From Streptomyces polyasparticus (GTDB taxonomy: Bacteria > Actinomycetota > Actinomycetes > Streptomycetales > Streptomycetaceae), in assembly GCF_014493765.1 (NCBI RefSeq), contig NZ_JACTVJ010000013.1, positions 248,001 through 312,000 on the forward strand: a stretch of DNA of 64,000 nt, in the 5' to 3' direction. Position 1 is the stretch's first letter. Each line of letters starts with the position of its first letter. The notes below the pieces were generated by a model. It had not been told where the DNA came from and searched no databases. It saw nothing but the letters and a program-made list of their open reading frames with translations. Below, piece by piece: positions 50,088-58,268 of the stretch. Both the position numbers and the translations under genes were made by a program.

Positions 50088-51140
50088 TCAGCGCACCACA
50101 TGCCCCCGCACCACAACCCGCCGCGGATGCCTCAGCACTCCCGGCTCGCGGCGCGGGTCCGCGTCGTACACCGTGAGATCGGCCAAGCCGCCCTCGGCCA
50201 GGCCCGGCAGACCCAGGAATGCGCGGGCGGTCCAACTCGCCGCCCCCACCGCGGTCTCCGCCGGAAGTCCGGCCGCGATGAGGTGCTCGACCTCGGTGGC
50301 CACATTGCCGAAGGGCGCCGAATCCGTGCCGGCGAGCACGGTCACTCCCGCGTCGTACGCCTCGCGCACCCGCCGGATCATGGTGTCGTGCCCGCTCAGC
50401 CAGAGCGCCGCCCTGGCCGTCCCGCGCCCGGCCATCCTGGGCCGGCTGCCCGCGAAGGCCGTGAGTGTGGGGACGAACGCGGCCCCATTCGCGGCCATCA
50501 GCCCCAGACATTCCTCGGGCATCCCCATCCCGTGCTCGATGGAGTCGATCCCGGCCCGCGCCGCCTGCAACACCCCCTCGGCGGACTGGCAATGAGCGGC
50601 GACCCGCCCGCCGACCGCGTGCACGGCCTCGACGACCGCGCGCATCACCTCGTACGGCACGGGCGGCGCCTCGAAGTCCCAGTCCCCCATGATCTTGCAC
50701 CAACCGTCGTGGGCCAGCGCCTCCTTGACGGCCATCGCCGCCAACTCATCGGTCACCGTATGGAATGCGGCACTCCGCGACAGCCCGGCCCACGCGAGCC
50801 ACCGTCCTGCGGTGATCATCCGCGGCGCACCGGGAGCATCACGCACCTCGGCCGGCACCTCACCCGCCAGCCCGGGAAACCGCAGCGCCGCCGTACCGGC
50901 ATCCCGGTGCGCGGCGATCTGCTCGGCGAACAGCCCGGCATCGAACCCGGGCGGCTCATCGGCACCCCCGGTGGCCCCCGGATGCGTATGCACATCCACC
51001 AGCCCCGGCAACACGAACCCACCCTCGGCAAGCGTCAGAACCTCACCCCGCGGCCGCTCGAAGGTGATCCGCCCGTCCAGGATCCACAGATCCCTGGTCA
51101 CCCCATCAGGCAGGACGACCCCACGCACGTGAAACCCCAT
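50088..51140 (-). CDS. amidohydrolase family protein
   Basis: 350 residues. Metal-dependent hydrolase of the imidazolonepropionase/prolidase-like branch: LPGLVDVHTHPGATGG (HxH), GWCKIMGDWDF with a Lys-like metal bridge, GGRVAAHCQSAEG, GIDSIEHGMGMPEE and VLAGTDSAPFG with the catalytic Asp. The C-terminus returns to the small beta domain (GGLADLTVYDADPRREPGVL). It probably hydrolyses a cyclic amide or dipeptide in the cytosol. Substrate unknown. No clear functional link to its neighbours. Confidence 0.88.
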   Translation of the reverse strand: MGFHVRGVVLPDGVTRDLWILDGRITFERPRGEVLTLAEGGFVLPGLVDVHTHPGATGGADEPPGFDAGLFAEQIAAHRDAGTAALRFPGLAGEVPAEVRDAPGAPRMITAGRWLAWAGLSRSAAFHTVTDELAAMAVKEALAHDGWCKIMGDWDFEAPPVPYEVMRAVVEAVHAVGGRVAAHCQSAEGVLQAARAGIDSIEHGMGMPEECLGLMAANGAAFVPTLTAFAGSRPRMAGRGTARAALWLSGHDTMIRRVREAYDAGVTVLAGTDSAPFGNVATEVEHLIAAGLPAETAVGAASWTARAFLGLPGLAEGGLADLTVYDADPRREPGVLRHPRRVVVRGHVVR

Positions 51141-51197
51141 GCCACGCAGCCTGCCCGCCCGCTGGGCCCCGTACCAATCCCGCGGCTACCGTCTCAG

Positions 51198-53243
51198 CTA
51201 CTCCACTTCGATGCCATAGTCCTGGACCAGCTCCTCCAGACCCCCCGCGTAGCCCTTGCCTCCGAGAACGAAATCCCAGTCACCGCTGGCCCGGTGTCTG
51301 AACGAGCCGAGCACCAGCGCTGTCTCACCGGCGCGGCCGTCGGAGACTTCGAGCCGGCCGAGTTCCGTCATCGACGGGTCGAGCAGACGAATGCCGGCGT
51401 CGGTGAAAGCGGACAGATCAGCGTCCGGATTCGTCTCCGGGTCCACGGCCGCCACCATGACCAGCCGGTCGGCAGCGCTCGGCAGCGCCTCGAACGCGAC
51501 CCGGATCGCCGCCTTGTCCGGTGCGGAGGCCGGTACTGCGCGTACTGCCCCGTCCGGGGTCTGTGCGTTGTTGAAGAAGACGAAGTGATCTTCGCTGAGG
51601 ACCTGGTTTCCCCGGCAGACGAGAGCGCAGACATCCAAGGCGACACGGCCGGACCAGGTCATGCCCAGCACGTTGTAGTCATCGGACGCGGTGTCGGGCT
51701 GCGCCGGAGCCGGTGCTCCCCGCTCTCCCAGGCGCCCGCGCAGACCGTGCCGGTGCAGCAGATCGACAAGTTCGCCACCGGCGATGAGCTCCAGTGGCTT
51801 GCCGCGGGCAAAGGTGTGCGCGCCCGGCCCGAATCCCGAAGTCGTCACCAGCACACCCTTGTTGGCGCCGGCGTCCTGCACCGTTCCGTACAGGTCGCGG
51901 ACCGCGGTCGGCGGGACGGTGTTGCGATAGCGCTTCACCTGGACGACTATCTTGCCGCCCCGGATGGGTGTCGGATCCTGCGCGTCGACGTCCACACCGC
52001 CGTCGTTGGAGCGCTGAGTGGTCACGGCCTGCATCCCCATCGCACGGAACAGCTCGGCGACGAGGGACTCGAACTCGATCGGATCCATCTCGTAGAGATC
52101 CGGCTCGTCGCCGTCCGCGCCATGACTGACGACCCGATTTCCGACGTCCCGGGGCTGCCTGCTCGGCCGTACGGAAGCGAGCTGGTCCGGCTTCGCCGAG
52201 AGCTGTCCCCGTAATGCGCCCGTGAGGCAGCTGGTGGGGTCCACCTGCTCCAGGTGCAGGTCGGCGAACGCGGACCGCTGAGCCATCACCGTGGCCAGGA
52301 ATATGTGCGCCGGCCTGCCCGTGGCCGGATCCGGAGCGTCCACGAATCCGTTCAGCGCCACCGAGTCGAGGATGCCGAATTCGTCCGCCGCGAACAGCTG
52401 ACGCAGGACGAGGAGCACGCTCTGCGCCAGTACTTCCCGGTACAGCGCCCGACGCTGTGTGACGGGACGCGCTGTCTCCTTGTCCTGGTTCTGGGAAGGG
52501 ACGTAGCGCACGGACTTCGCTTCAGGGACCACCTCGTACCGAGGAAGCTCCCACTCCAGCACCAACTGCCGCGCAGCCGGGTCGAACGCCGCGGCCACCT
52601 GCCGGGGGAAGCCTTCGGGCCAGGCGGCTGACGAGTAGAGCGCGGCTGAGAAGTACTCGACCACGGACTCGGGGTCCCCTCGCCTGACACCCGACGTCGC
52701 CTCGTCGATACCTGCGTTGTGCCTTCGCACCTCGGTTCGCTGGGCCTCGGCCCTTTGCTCGTGGTCCCGTTGAGCTGTGGCCAACTGCTGCAGCCGCTGG
52801 GCCTCGGCCAGTTGGGCTGCCTGTAGGTCCCGCTCGAAGCGGGCCCGTGCCTCGGCTTGCGCCTGCGCACGACGGCCGGCGGTCCAACCTCCCTGTGCCT
52901 GGTACTGGTTCGGATCAGGCATGCGCACGGGCCAGGCGAGCGGTCCTGGGTCGAAGGGCGTGATCTCGTCCGCGCGCTTCAGAGCTGTGGCGCTGAACGC
53001 CGGTGCCTGACAGCCGGCGCCGAGGAGCCCCTGCAGGGCCGCGACCTGCTCGTCCAGCTCTGCCGTTCGCTGTCGCGCTTCCGCCTGCCGGTACTCCCGG
53101 TACTCCTGATCGGCACGCCGTTGGTAATGACGCGCTTCGCGCGATTCCTCCCGGCGTCGCCGTTGTTCGGCCTCGATCTGGCGCTGGTACTGACGCTGCG
53201 CCTCAGCCCATGAGTTGACGAAACCAGCAGAGCGACGGCTCAT
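51198..53243 (-). CDS. coiled coil - Mrr-type restriction endonuclease - TerD fusion protein
   Basis: 681 residues. (1) About 10-180: charged coiled coil (QRQIEAEQRRRREESREARH, AEAQRLQQLATAQRDHEQRA). (2) About 190-370: conserved region found in actinobacterial Mrr-like proteins (YFSAALYSSAAWPEGFPR, LVLEWELPRYEVVPEAKSVR, GALRGQLSAKPDQLASVRP). (3) About 380-510: Mrr nuclease with EFESLVAELFRAMGM, QRSNDGGVDVDAQ and KIVVQVKRYRN, the D...Q-x-K active site, then YGTVQDAGANKGVLVTTSGF. (4) About 520-681: TerD domain (YNVLGMTWSGRVALDVCALV, EDHFVFFNNAQTPDGAV, WDFVLGGKGYAGGLEELV). TerD domains bind calcium and belong to stress systems predicted to touch DNA processing. Possible phage-defence or DNA-damage effector. 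Confidence 0.85.
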   Translation of the reverse strand: MSRRSAGFVNSWAEAQRQYQRQIEAEQRRRREESREARHYQRRADQEYREYRQAEARQRTAELDEQVAALQGLLGAGCQAPAFSATALKRADEITPFDPGPLAWPVRMPDPNQYQAQGGWTAGRRAQAQAEARARFERDLQAAQLAEAQRLQQLATAQRDHEQRAEAQRTEVRRHNAGIDEATSGVRRGDPESVVEYFSAALYSSAAWPEGFPRQVAAAFDPAARQLVLEWELPRYEVVPEAKSVRYVPSQNQDKETARPVTQRRALYREVLAQSVLLVLRQLFAADEFGILDSVALNGFVDAPDPATGRPAHIFLATVMAQRSAFADLHLEQVDPTSCLTGALRGQLSAKPDQLASVRPSRQPRDVGNRVVSHGADGDEPDLYEMDPIEFESLVAELFRAMGMQAVTTQRSNDGGVDVDAQDPTPIRGGKIVVQVKRYRNTVPPTAVRDLYGTVQDAGANKGVLVTTSGFGPGAHTFARGKPLELIAGGELVDLLHRHGLRGRLGERGAPAPAQPDTASDDYNVLGMTWSGRVALDVCALVCRGNQVLSEDHFVFFNNAQTPDGAVRAVPASAPDKAAIRVAFEALPSAADRLVMVAAVDPETNPDADLSAFTDAGIRLLDPSMTELGRLEVSDGRAGETALVLGSFRHRASGDWDFVLGGKGYAGGLEELVQDYGIEVE

Positions 53244-53376
53244 GCGCTCAGCCCTCCCCAGGATGTCGGCAGCGCCGACCAGAATCCGGTTGTCCCCACA
53301 ACCAGCCGTGACAAGCCGACTTTATCCAGTAATCACCAGGCGGGATATCCACATGGCAAGAGCGGCACGCCGAAAG

Positions 53377-53411
53377 CACGGAACCCCCTCCGGATCGAAG
53401 GGGGTTCCGTG
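53377..53411 (-). terminator. terminator of the radical-SAM gene
   Basis: Perfect 13-bp stem (53377-53389 with 53399-53411) and a 9-base loop, 30 bases past the stop at 53441. On the minus strand it runs into CTTTCGG. Confidence 0.85.
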
Positions 53412-53440
53412 GAAGAGGGCACGAGAGCGCCCCGTCCGCC

Positions 53441-55405
53441 TCAGTGCTGGTGACCGCTGACAGCCGGAGCGGGGCCCGCATTCTTGACCGTCAACGGCAG
53501 CAACTTCTTGCCCGTAGGACCGATCTGAATGTGCGTGTCCATCTGCGGGCAGACGCCGCAGTCGAAGCACGGGGTCCAGCGGCAGTCCTCGACCTCGGTC
53601 TCGTCGAGGGCGTCCTGCCAGTCCTCCCAGAGCCAGTCCTTGTCGAGGCCCGAGTCCAGGTGGTCCCAGGGCAGGACCTCCTCATACGTGCGCTCGCGCG
53701 TCGTGTACCAGTCGACGTCCACGCCGTACGGCTCAAGTGCCTTGTCCGCGCAGGCCATCCAGCGGTCGTACGAGAAGTGCTCGCGCCAGCCGTCGAAGCG
53801 GCCGCCGTCCTCGTAGACCGCGCGGATCACATCGCCGATGCGGCGGTCGCCGCGCGAGAGCAGGCCCTCGACGATGCCGGGCTTGCCGTCGTGGTAGCGG
53901 AAGCCGATGGAGCGGCCGTACTTCTTGTCGCCGCGGATCTTGTCGCGGAGCTTGCCGAGGCGCTCGTCCGTCTCCTCCGCGCTGAGCTGCGGCGCCCACT
54001 GGAACGGGGTGTGGGGCTTGGGGACGAAGCCGCCGATGGAGACCGTGGCGCGGATGTCGTTCTTGCCCGAGACCTCACGGCCCTTGGCGATCACGGCAGT
54101 TGCCATGTCCGCGATCTGCAGGACGTCCTCGTCGGTCTCCGTGGGCAGGCCGCACATGAAGTAGAGCTTCACCTGGCGCCAGCCGTTGCCGTAGGCGGTG
54201 GCGACGGTCCGGATGAGGTCCTCTTCGGAGACCATCTTGTTGATGACCTTGCGCATGCGCTCGGAGCCGCCCTCGGGGGCGAAGGTCAGGCCGGAGCGGC
54301 GGCCGTTGCGCGTGAGCTCGTTCGCGAGGTCGACGTTGAAGGCGTCCACGCGGGTCGAGGGCAGCGAGAGGCCGATCTTGTCTTCCTCGTAGCGGTCCGC
54401 GAGGCCCTTGGCGATGTCGCCGATCTCGGAGTGGTCGGCCGAGGACAGGGACAGCAGGCCGACCTCTTCGAAGCCGGTCGCCTTGAGACCCTTCTCCACC
54501 ATGTCGCCGATGCCGGTGATGCTTCGCTCCCGTACGGGACGCGTGATCATGCCGGCCTGGCAGAAACGGCAGCCGCGGGTGCAGCCGCGGAAGATCTCGA
54601 CGGACATGCGCTCGTGGACGGTCTCCGCGAGCGGCACGAGAGGCTGCTTCGGGTACGGCCACTCGTCGAGGTCCATGACGGTGTGCTTGGACACGCGCCA
54701 CGGCACGCCCGAGCGGTTCGGCACCACGCGGCCGATCCGGCCGTCGGGCAGGTACTCGACGTCGTAGAAGGCGGGGATGTAGACGCTGCCCGTCTTGGCG
54801 AGGCGCAGCAGCACCTCCTCGCGCCCGCCGGGACGGCCCTCGGCCTTCCAGTGGCGGATGATCTCGGTCATGTCGAGCACGGCCTGCTCGCCGTCGCCGA
54901 TGATCGCGGCGTCGATGAAGTCCGCGATCGGCTCGGGGTTGAAGGCCGCGTGGCCGCCGGCGAGGACGATCGGGTCGTCCAGGCCGCGGTCCTTGGACTC
55001 CAGCGGGATGCCCGCCAGGTCCAGGGCCGTGAGCATGTTCGTGTAGCCGAGCTCCGTGGAGAAGCTCAGGCCGAACACGTCGAAGGCCTTCACGGGACGG
55101 TGCGAGTCCACGGTGAACTGCGGCACCCGGTGCTCACGCATGAGCGCCTCCAGGTCCGGCCACACGCTGTACGTGCGCTCGGCGAGCACACCCTCGCGCT
55201 CGTTGAGGACCTCGTAGAGGATCATGACGCCCTGGTTGGGGAGACCGACCTCGTACGCGTCCGGGTACATGAGCGCCCAGCGGACGTCGCACTCCTCCCA
55301 CGGTTTCACGGTGGAGTTCAGCTCTCCGCCCACGTACTGGATGGGCTTCTGCACATGCGGCAGCAGCGCCTCAAGCTGGGGGAAGACGGACTCGACAGGC
55401 ATCAC
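53441..55405 (-). CDS. TIGR03960 family B12-binding radical-SAM protein
   Basis: 654 residues. N-terminal B12-binding-like region (ALMYPDAYEVGLPNQGVMIL, FGLSFSTELGYTNMLTALDL, IVLAGGHAAFNPEPIADFI). The radical-SAM core has the cluster motif RGCTRGCRFCQAGMITRP (C-x3-C-x2-C) near residue 275, and APEGGSERMRKVINK and YFMCGLPTETDEDV downstream. A C-terminal region adds CRWTPCFDCGVCPQ, a possible second Fe-S site. Its usual partner DUF2344 is at 47268-48035. Both are conserved upstream of rne-rplU-rpmA in actinobacteria, which suggests an RNA or ribosomal substrate, not yet proven. The start may be the second ATG, one codon on. Confidence 0.9.
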   Translation of the reverse strand: MMPVESVFPQLEALLPHVQKPIQYVGGELNSTVKPWEECDVRWALMYPDAYEVGLPNQGVMILYEVLNEREGVLAERTYSVWPDLEALMREHRVPQFTVDSHRPVKAFDVFGLSFSTELGYTNMLTALDLAGIPLESKDRGLDDPIVLAGGHAAFNPEPIADFIDAAIIGDGEQAVLDMTEIIRHWKAEGRPGGREEVLLRLAKTGSVYIPAFYDVEYLPDGRIGRVVPNRSGVPWRVSKHTVMDLDEWPYPKQPLVPLAETVHERMSVEIFRGCTRGCRFCQAGMITRPVRERSITGIGDMVEKGLKATGFEEVGLLSLSSADHSEIGDIAKGLADRYEEDKIGLSLPSTRVDAFNVDLANELTRNGRRSGLTFAPEGGSERMRKVINKMVSEEDLIRTVATAYGNGWRQVKLYFMCGLPTETDEDVLQIADMATAVIAKGREVSGKNDIRATVSIGGFVPKPHTPFQWAPQLSAEETDERLGKLRDKIRGDKKYGRSIGFRYHDGKPGIVEGLLSRGDRRIGDVIRAVYEDGGRFDGWREHFSYDRWMACADKALEPYGVDVDWYTTRERTYEEVLPWDHLDSGLDKDWLWEDWQDALDETEVEDCRWTPCFDCGVCPQMDTHIQIGPTGKKLLPLTVKNAGPAPAVSGHQH

Positions 55406-55461
55406 GGCGACCTTCGATGAGCTGGCAGGGGTGACCCTCCAGCCTAACCTGTCCCGCCGGG

Positions 55462-56982
55462 TTACTTGACTTCGCGCAGGTCGGCCGCATATTCCGGGTG
55501 CTCCTGCGGGCTCAGAGCGGGCAGCCCGCGCTCGCAGTCGGCGGCCGCCTGCTCCTCACGGCCGTAGAGCAGCCCGTACGTGAAGGAGCTCTCCCCCGCC
55601 GCCGAGGCCTGGGCCGCGATCTCGCGCAGGGCCTGGCGGCACATCACGGAGTCCTGGTACTCGCCCAGCAGCCCCTGCAGGCTCTTCGCGTACGCGGCCA
55701 TCGCCCTGGCCGGTCTGCCGAGCGCGGGGGTGGCGGCCTCGGCGGCGTACCGGGTGCGCTTGGCCTTCTTGCGGGCCTCGTGCATCTCCAGGTCGCGCTC
55801 GGGCGAGGACGGTACGTCAAGGGCGCGCTGCACATGCTCGGCGAGCTTGCGGTGATCGCGCAGGACGGCCTTGGGCAGTACGTCGGCCGGGGCCTTGCCG
55901 GCGGCGGGCAGCAGCGGCGGTGCGCCGAGCAGCGCGTCAAGGGTGTCGAGCAGCGCGAGATAGCGCCGGCCGTCGAGCACGGCGGTCACATGGCGCTTGG
56001 TGCCGCTGCGGCGCGCGCCCGACCAGGTGCGCAGCCGGGTGCGGACGGGTCCGACGGTGAGCGTCCTGGGCAGCTCGGCCACGGCGTTCTGGATGCGCTC
56101 GGTGAGCACCTCGCGGTCCCGGTCGAGCCCCAGCTCCCCTGCCAGCCACTTGAGTTCCTCACCGATCGGGTCGGTGACGGCCCGGTCGACGATCTTCCCG
56201 TAACTGCGGAAGGCGCTGCGCATCCGCCGTGTGGCGACCCTCATCTGGTGCACGGAGTCGGGCTGGTCCTGGCGTACGGCGGGGTCGAGGGCGACGAGGG
56301 CGTCGCGCTGGGCGCGGAGGTAGGCGAGTACGTGTTCACCTGCGGTGACGGGCTTGGCGGGGGTGATCGGCGGGGCGGGCGAGGCTCCCGTCTCGGCGAG
56401 GGCGCGGGCCAGCTTGGAGGCGGATCCGGAGGGTGTGATCCCGGCCTTGCGCAGCCGCTTCTCGACCTTGTCGAGGAAGCCGGGGTCGACGCCGTCGGCC
56501 AGCTCGACCTCGATCTCGGTCCAGGCGGTGGAGCCGCCGCCCTCGGTGAGCCGGTCGGCCTGTACGGCGTCGATGCTGACCTCGGCGAGCAGGGCGCCGC
56601 TCTCGTCCACGAGATGGCGGACGTCGCGCTCGGAGCGCAGCCGTACGACCGGTATCAGCGGCTGTGCACGGACCCGGGAGCGGACGAGGCCGGCGAGCAC
56701 GCGCGGGACCGCGGCGGACAGCGGGGCGTGCACCTCGTCGCGTACACCGGCGGAGACCGGCAGTTTGAGATGCCAGCCGGCATCGTCGCCGCCGGTGCGC
56801 CGGCGCAGGGTGCGCGAGGAGGCGGCGAGCCGCAGATCCTCGGTGTCGTAGTAGACGGCGTCGAGTTCGGTGATGCCCTTGTCGATGACGGACGAGACGC
56901 CCGCGACCTTCGTCAGGGCGGGCAGCTTGCCGCCTGGGCCGGCTTCGTACTTCCGCTCGATCTCGCGCTTCGTCTCCGCCAT
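55462..56982 (-). CDS. CYTH and CHAD domain-containing protein
   Basis: 506 residues. CYTH domain (1-200) with the metal-triphosphate motif REIERKYEAG (ExExK), LRRRTGGDDAGWHLKLPVSA and WTEIEVELADGVD. CHAD domain (about 220-490) with SVHQMRVATRRMRSAFRSYG, LDRDREVLTERI and HEARKKAKRTRYAAEA, the conserved His/Arg/Lys helices that bind polyphosphate. CYTH enzymes hydrolyse triphosphates, and CHAD proteins locate to polyphosphate granules, so a role in polyphosphate metabolism is likely. No operon link beyond being read in the same direction as its neighbours. Confidence 0.93.
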   Translation of the reverse strand: MAETKREIERKYEAGPGGKLPALTKVAGVSSVIDKGITELDAVYYDTEDLRLAASSRTLRRRTGGDDAGWHLKLPVSAGVRDEVHAPLSAAVPRVLAGLVRSRVRAQPLIPVVRLRSERDVRHLVDESGALLAEVSIDAVQADRLTEGGGSTAWTEIEVELADGVDPGFLDKVEKRLRKAGITPSGSASKLARALAETGASPAPPITPAKPVTAGEHVLAYLRAQRDALVALDPAVRQDQPDSVHQMRVATRRMRSAFRSYGKIVDRAVTDPIGEELKWLAGELGLDRDREVLTERIQNAVAELPRTLTVGPVRTRLRTWSGARRSGTKRHVTAVLDGRRYLALLDTLDALLGAPPLLPAAGKAPADVLPKAVLRDHRKLAEHVQRALDVPSSPERDLEMHEARKKAKRTRYAAEAATPALGRPARAMAAYAKSLQGLLGEYQDSVMCRQALREIAAQASAAGESSFTYGLLYGREEQAAADCERGLPALSPQEHPEYAADLREVK

Positions 56983-57017
56983 GAAGCGAATCTAGACGCG
57001 AACGGGGTCGAGAACCA

Positions 57018-57054
57018 GATGCCGCTTTCCGTTGCGTGAACGGAAAGCGGCATC
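57018..57054 (-). terminator. terminator of the mreBCD-mrdA-rodA cluster
   Basis: Perfect 16-bp stem (57018-57033 with 57039-57054) and a 5-base loop, 27 bases after the rodA stop. A plausible end for the whole wall-elongation transcript. Confidence 0.88.
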
Positions 57055-57080
57055 CGCGTGGAGGCTGTCCTCACCGGGCG

Positions 57081-58268
57081 CTACGCCGACATCGGCCGCT
57101 GCACCCGGATCGACTGCAGGAGCCCGATCGCGATCCACACCGCGAACATCGAGGTGCCGCCGTACGAGACGAAGGGCAGCGGCAGACCGGCGACCGGCAT
57201 GATGCCGAGGCACATCCCGATGTTCTCGAAGGCCTGGAACGCGAACCAGGCGATGATCCCCGCGGCCACGATCGTGCCGTACAGCTCGGTGGTCTCCCGG
57301 GCGATACGGCAGGCACGCCAGAGCACCACGCCGAGCAGCAGGATGATCAACCCGGCGCCGAGGAAGCCGAGTTCCTCGCCGGCGACCGTGAAGATGAAGT
57401 CGGTCTGCTGCTCGGGCACGAACTGCCCGGTGGTCTGCGACCCGTTGCCGAGCCCGGAGCCGGTCAGGCCGCCCGAACCGATCGCGATCCGCGCCTGGTT
57501 GGTGTTGTAGCCGACGCCGGAGGGGTCGAGCGCGGGGTTGGCGAAGGCCGCGAAGCGGGCGATCTGGTAGTCGTCGAGCACGCCGAGCTGCCAGACGGCG
57601 AGCGCACCGGCCGCACCCGTGCCGAGCAGGCCGAGGATCCAGCGGTTGGAGGCCCCGGAGGCGAGCAGCACCCCGAGGACGATCATCGCCATCACCATGA
57701 CCGAGCCGAGGTCCGGCATCAGCATCGTGATCATTATCGGGACCGCGGCCAGACCGAGGGCCTGTACCACCGTGCGGTGGTCGGGGTACTCGCGGTCACC
57801 GGCGTCCACGCGCGCGGCGAGCAGCATCGCCATGCCCAGGATGATCGTGATCTTCACGAACTCCGAGGGCTGCAGCGAGAGCCCGCCGAGGTCGAGCCAC
57901 GCGTGGGCACCGTTGATGGTGGTGCCGAGCGGGGTCAGCACGAGCAGGACGAGGAAGACCGAGACGCCGTACAGGATCGGCACGGCCGTGCGCAGGGTGC
58001 GGTGGCCGAGCCAGATGGTGCCGGCCATCAGCGCGATGCCGATGCCGACGTTCATCACGTGCTTGAGCACATACGCGTACGGGTCGTCGCCGACGAGCTC
58101 GGTGCGGTTGCGGGTGGCCGAGTAGACCAGGGCCGAGCCGATCACCGAGAGGGCGAGGGTGCTCAGCAGTATCGGCCAGTCGAGCCGCCGGGCGACCGAG
58201 TCGCGCGCGAACAGCTTGGACATGGCGGTGCGCTCGGGCCCGTAGCCGGAGACGGAGAAGCCGCCCAT
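57081..58268 (-). CDS. rodA: RodA/SEDS peptidoglycan glycosyltransferase (Sfr type)
   Basis: 395 residues with ten hydrophobic segments. SEDS family polymerase that joins lipid II into glycan strands with its partner PBP2. Signatures: INGAHAWLDLGGLSLQPSEF, LMPDLGSVMVMAMIVLG, EQQTDFIFTVAGEELGFLG and the C-terminal MPVAGLPLPFVSYGGTSMFA. The ATG at 58268 overlaps the PBP2 stop as TGATG, so the two are translated together. In S. coelicolor the equivalent gene, sfr, belongs to the mre cluster used in spore wall synthesis. Confidence 0.95.
   Translation of the reverse strand: MGGFSVSGYGPERTAMSKLFARDSVARRLDWPILLSTLALSVIGSALVYSATRNRTELVGDDPYAYVLKHVMNVGIGIALMAGTIWLGHRTLRTAVPILYGVSVFLVLLVLTPLGTTINGAHAWLDLGGLSLQPSEFVKITIILGMAMLLAARVDAGDREYPDHRTVVQALGLAAVPIMITMLMPDLGSVMVMAMIVLGVLLASGASNRWILGLLGTGAAGALAVWQLGVLDDYQIARFAAFANPALDPSGVGYNTNQARIAIGSGGLTGSGLGNGSQTTGQFVPEQQTDFIFTVAGEELGFLGAGLIILLLGVVLWRACRIARETTELYGTIVAAGIIAWFAFQAFENIGMCLGIMPVAGLPLPFVSYGGTSMFAVWIAIGLLQSIRVQRPMSA

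Noticed and set aside
48201-52214. 1337-codon plus-strand open frame spanning four minus-strand genes
   Set aside because: GC-rich codon bias keeps the antisense frame open; the product has no domain and the minus genes below it have clear motifs.
51198-53243. Calling the Mrr-TerD gene a complete restriction-modification system
   Set aside because: No methyltransferase or specificity gene lies nearby; Mrr-type enzymes act alone, so only a stand-alone effector is supported.
53244-53376. Small gene between the Mrr-TerD gene and the radical-SAM terminator
   Set aside because: No ribosome site plus start with coding-like codon use; treated as promoter and spacer DNA.
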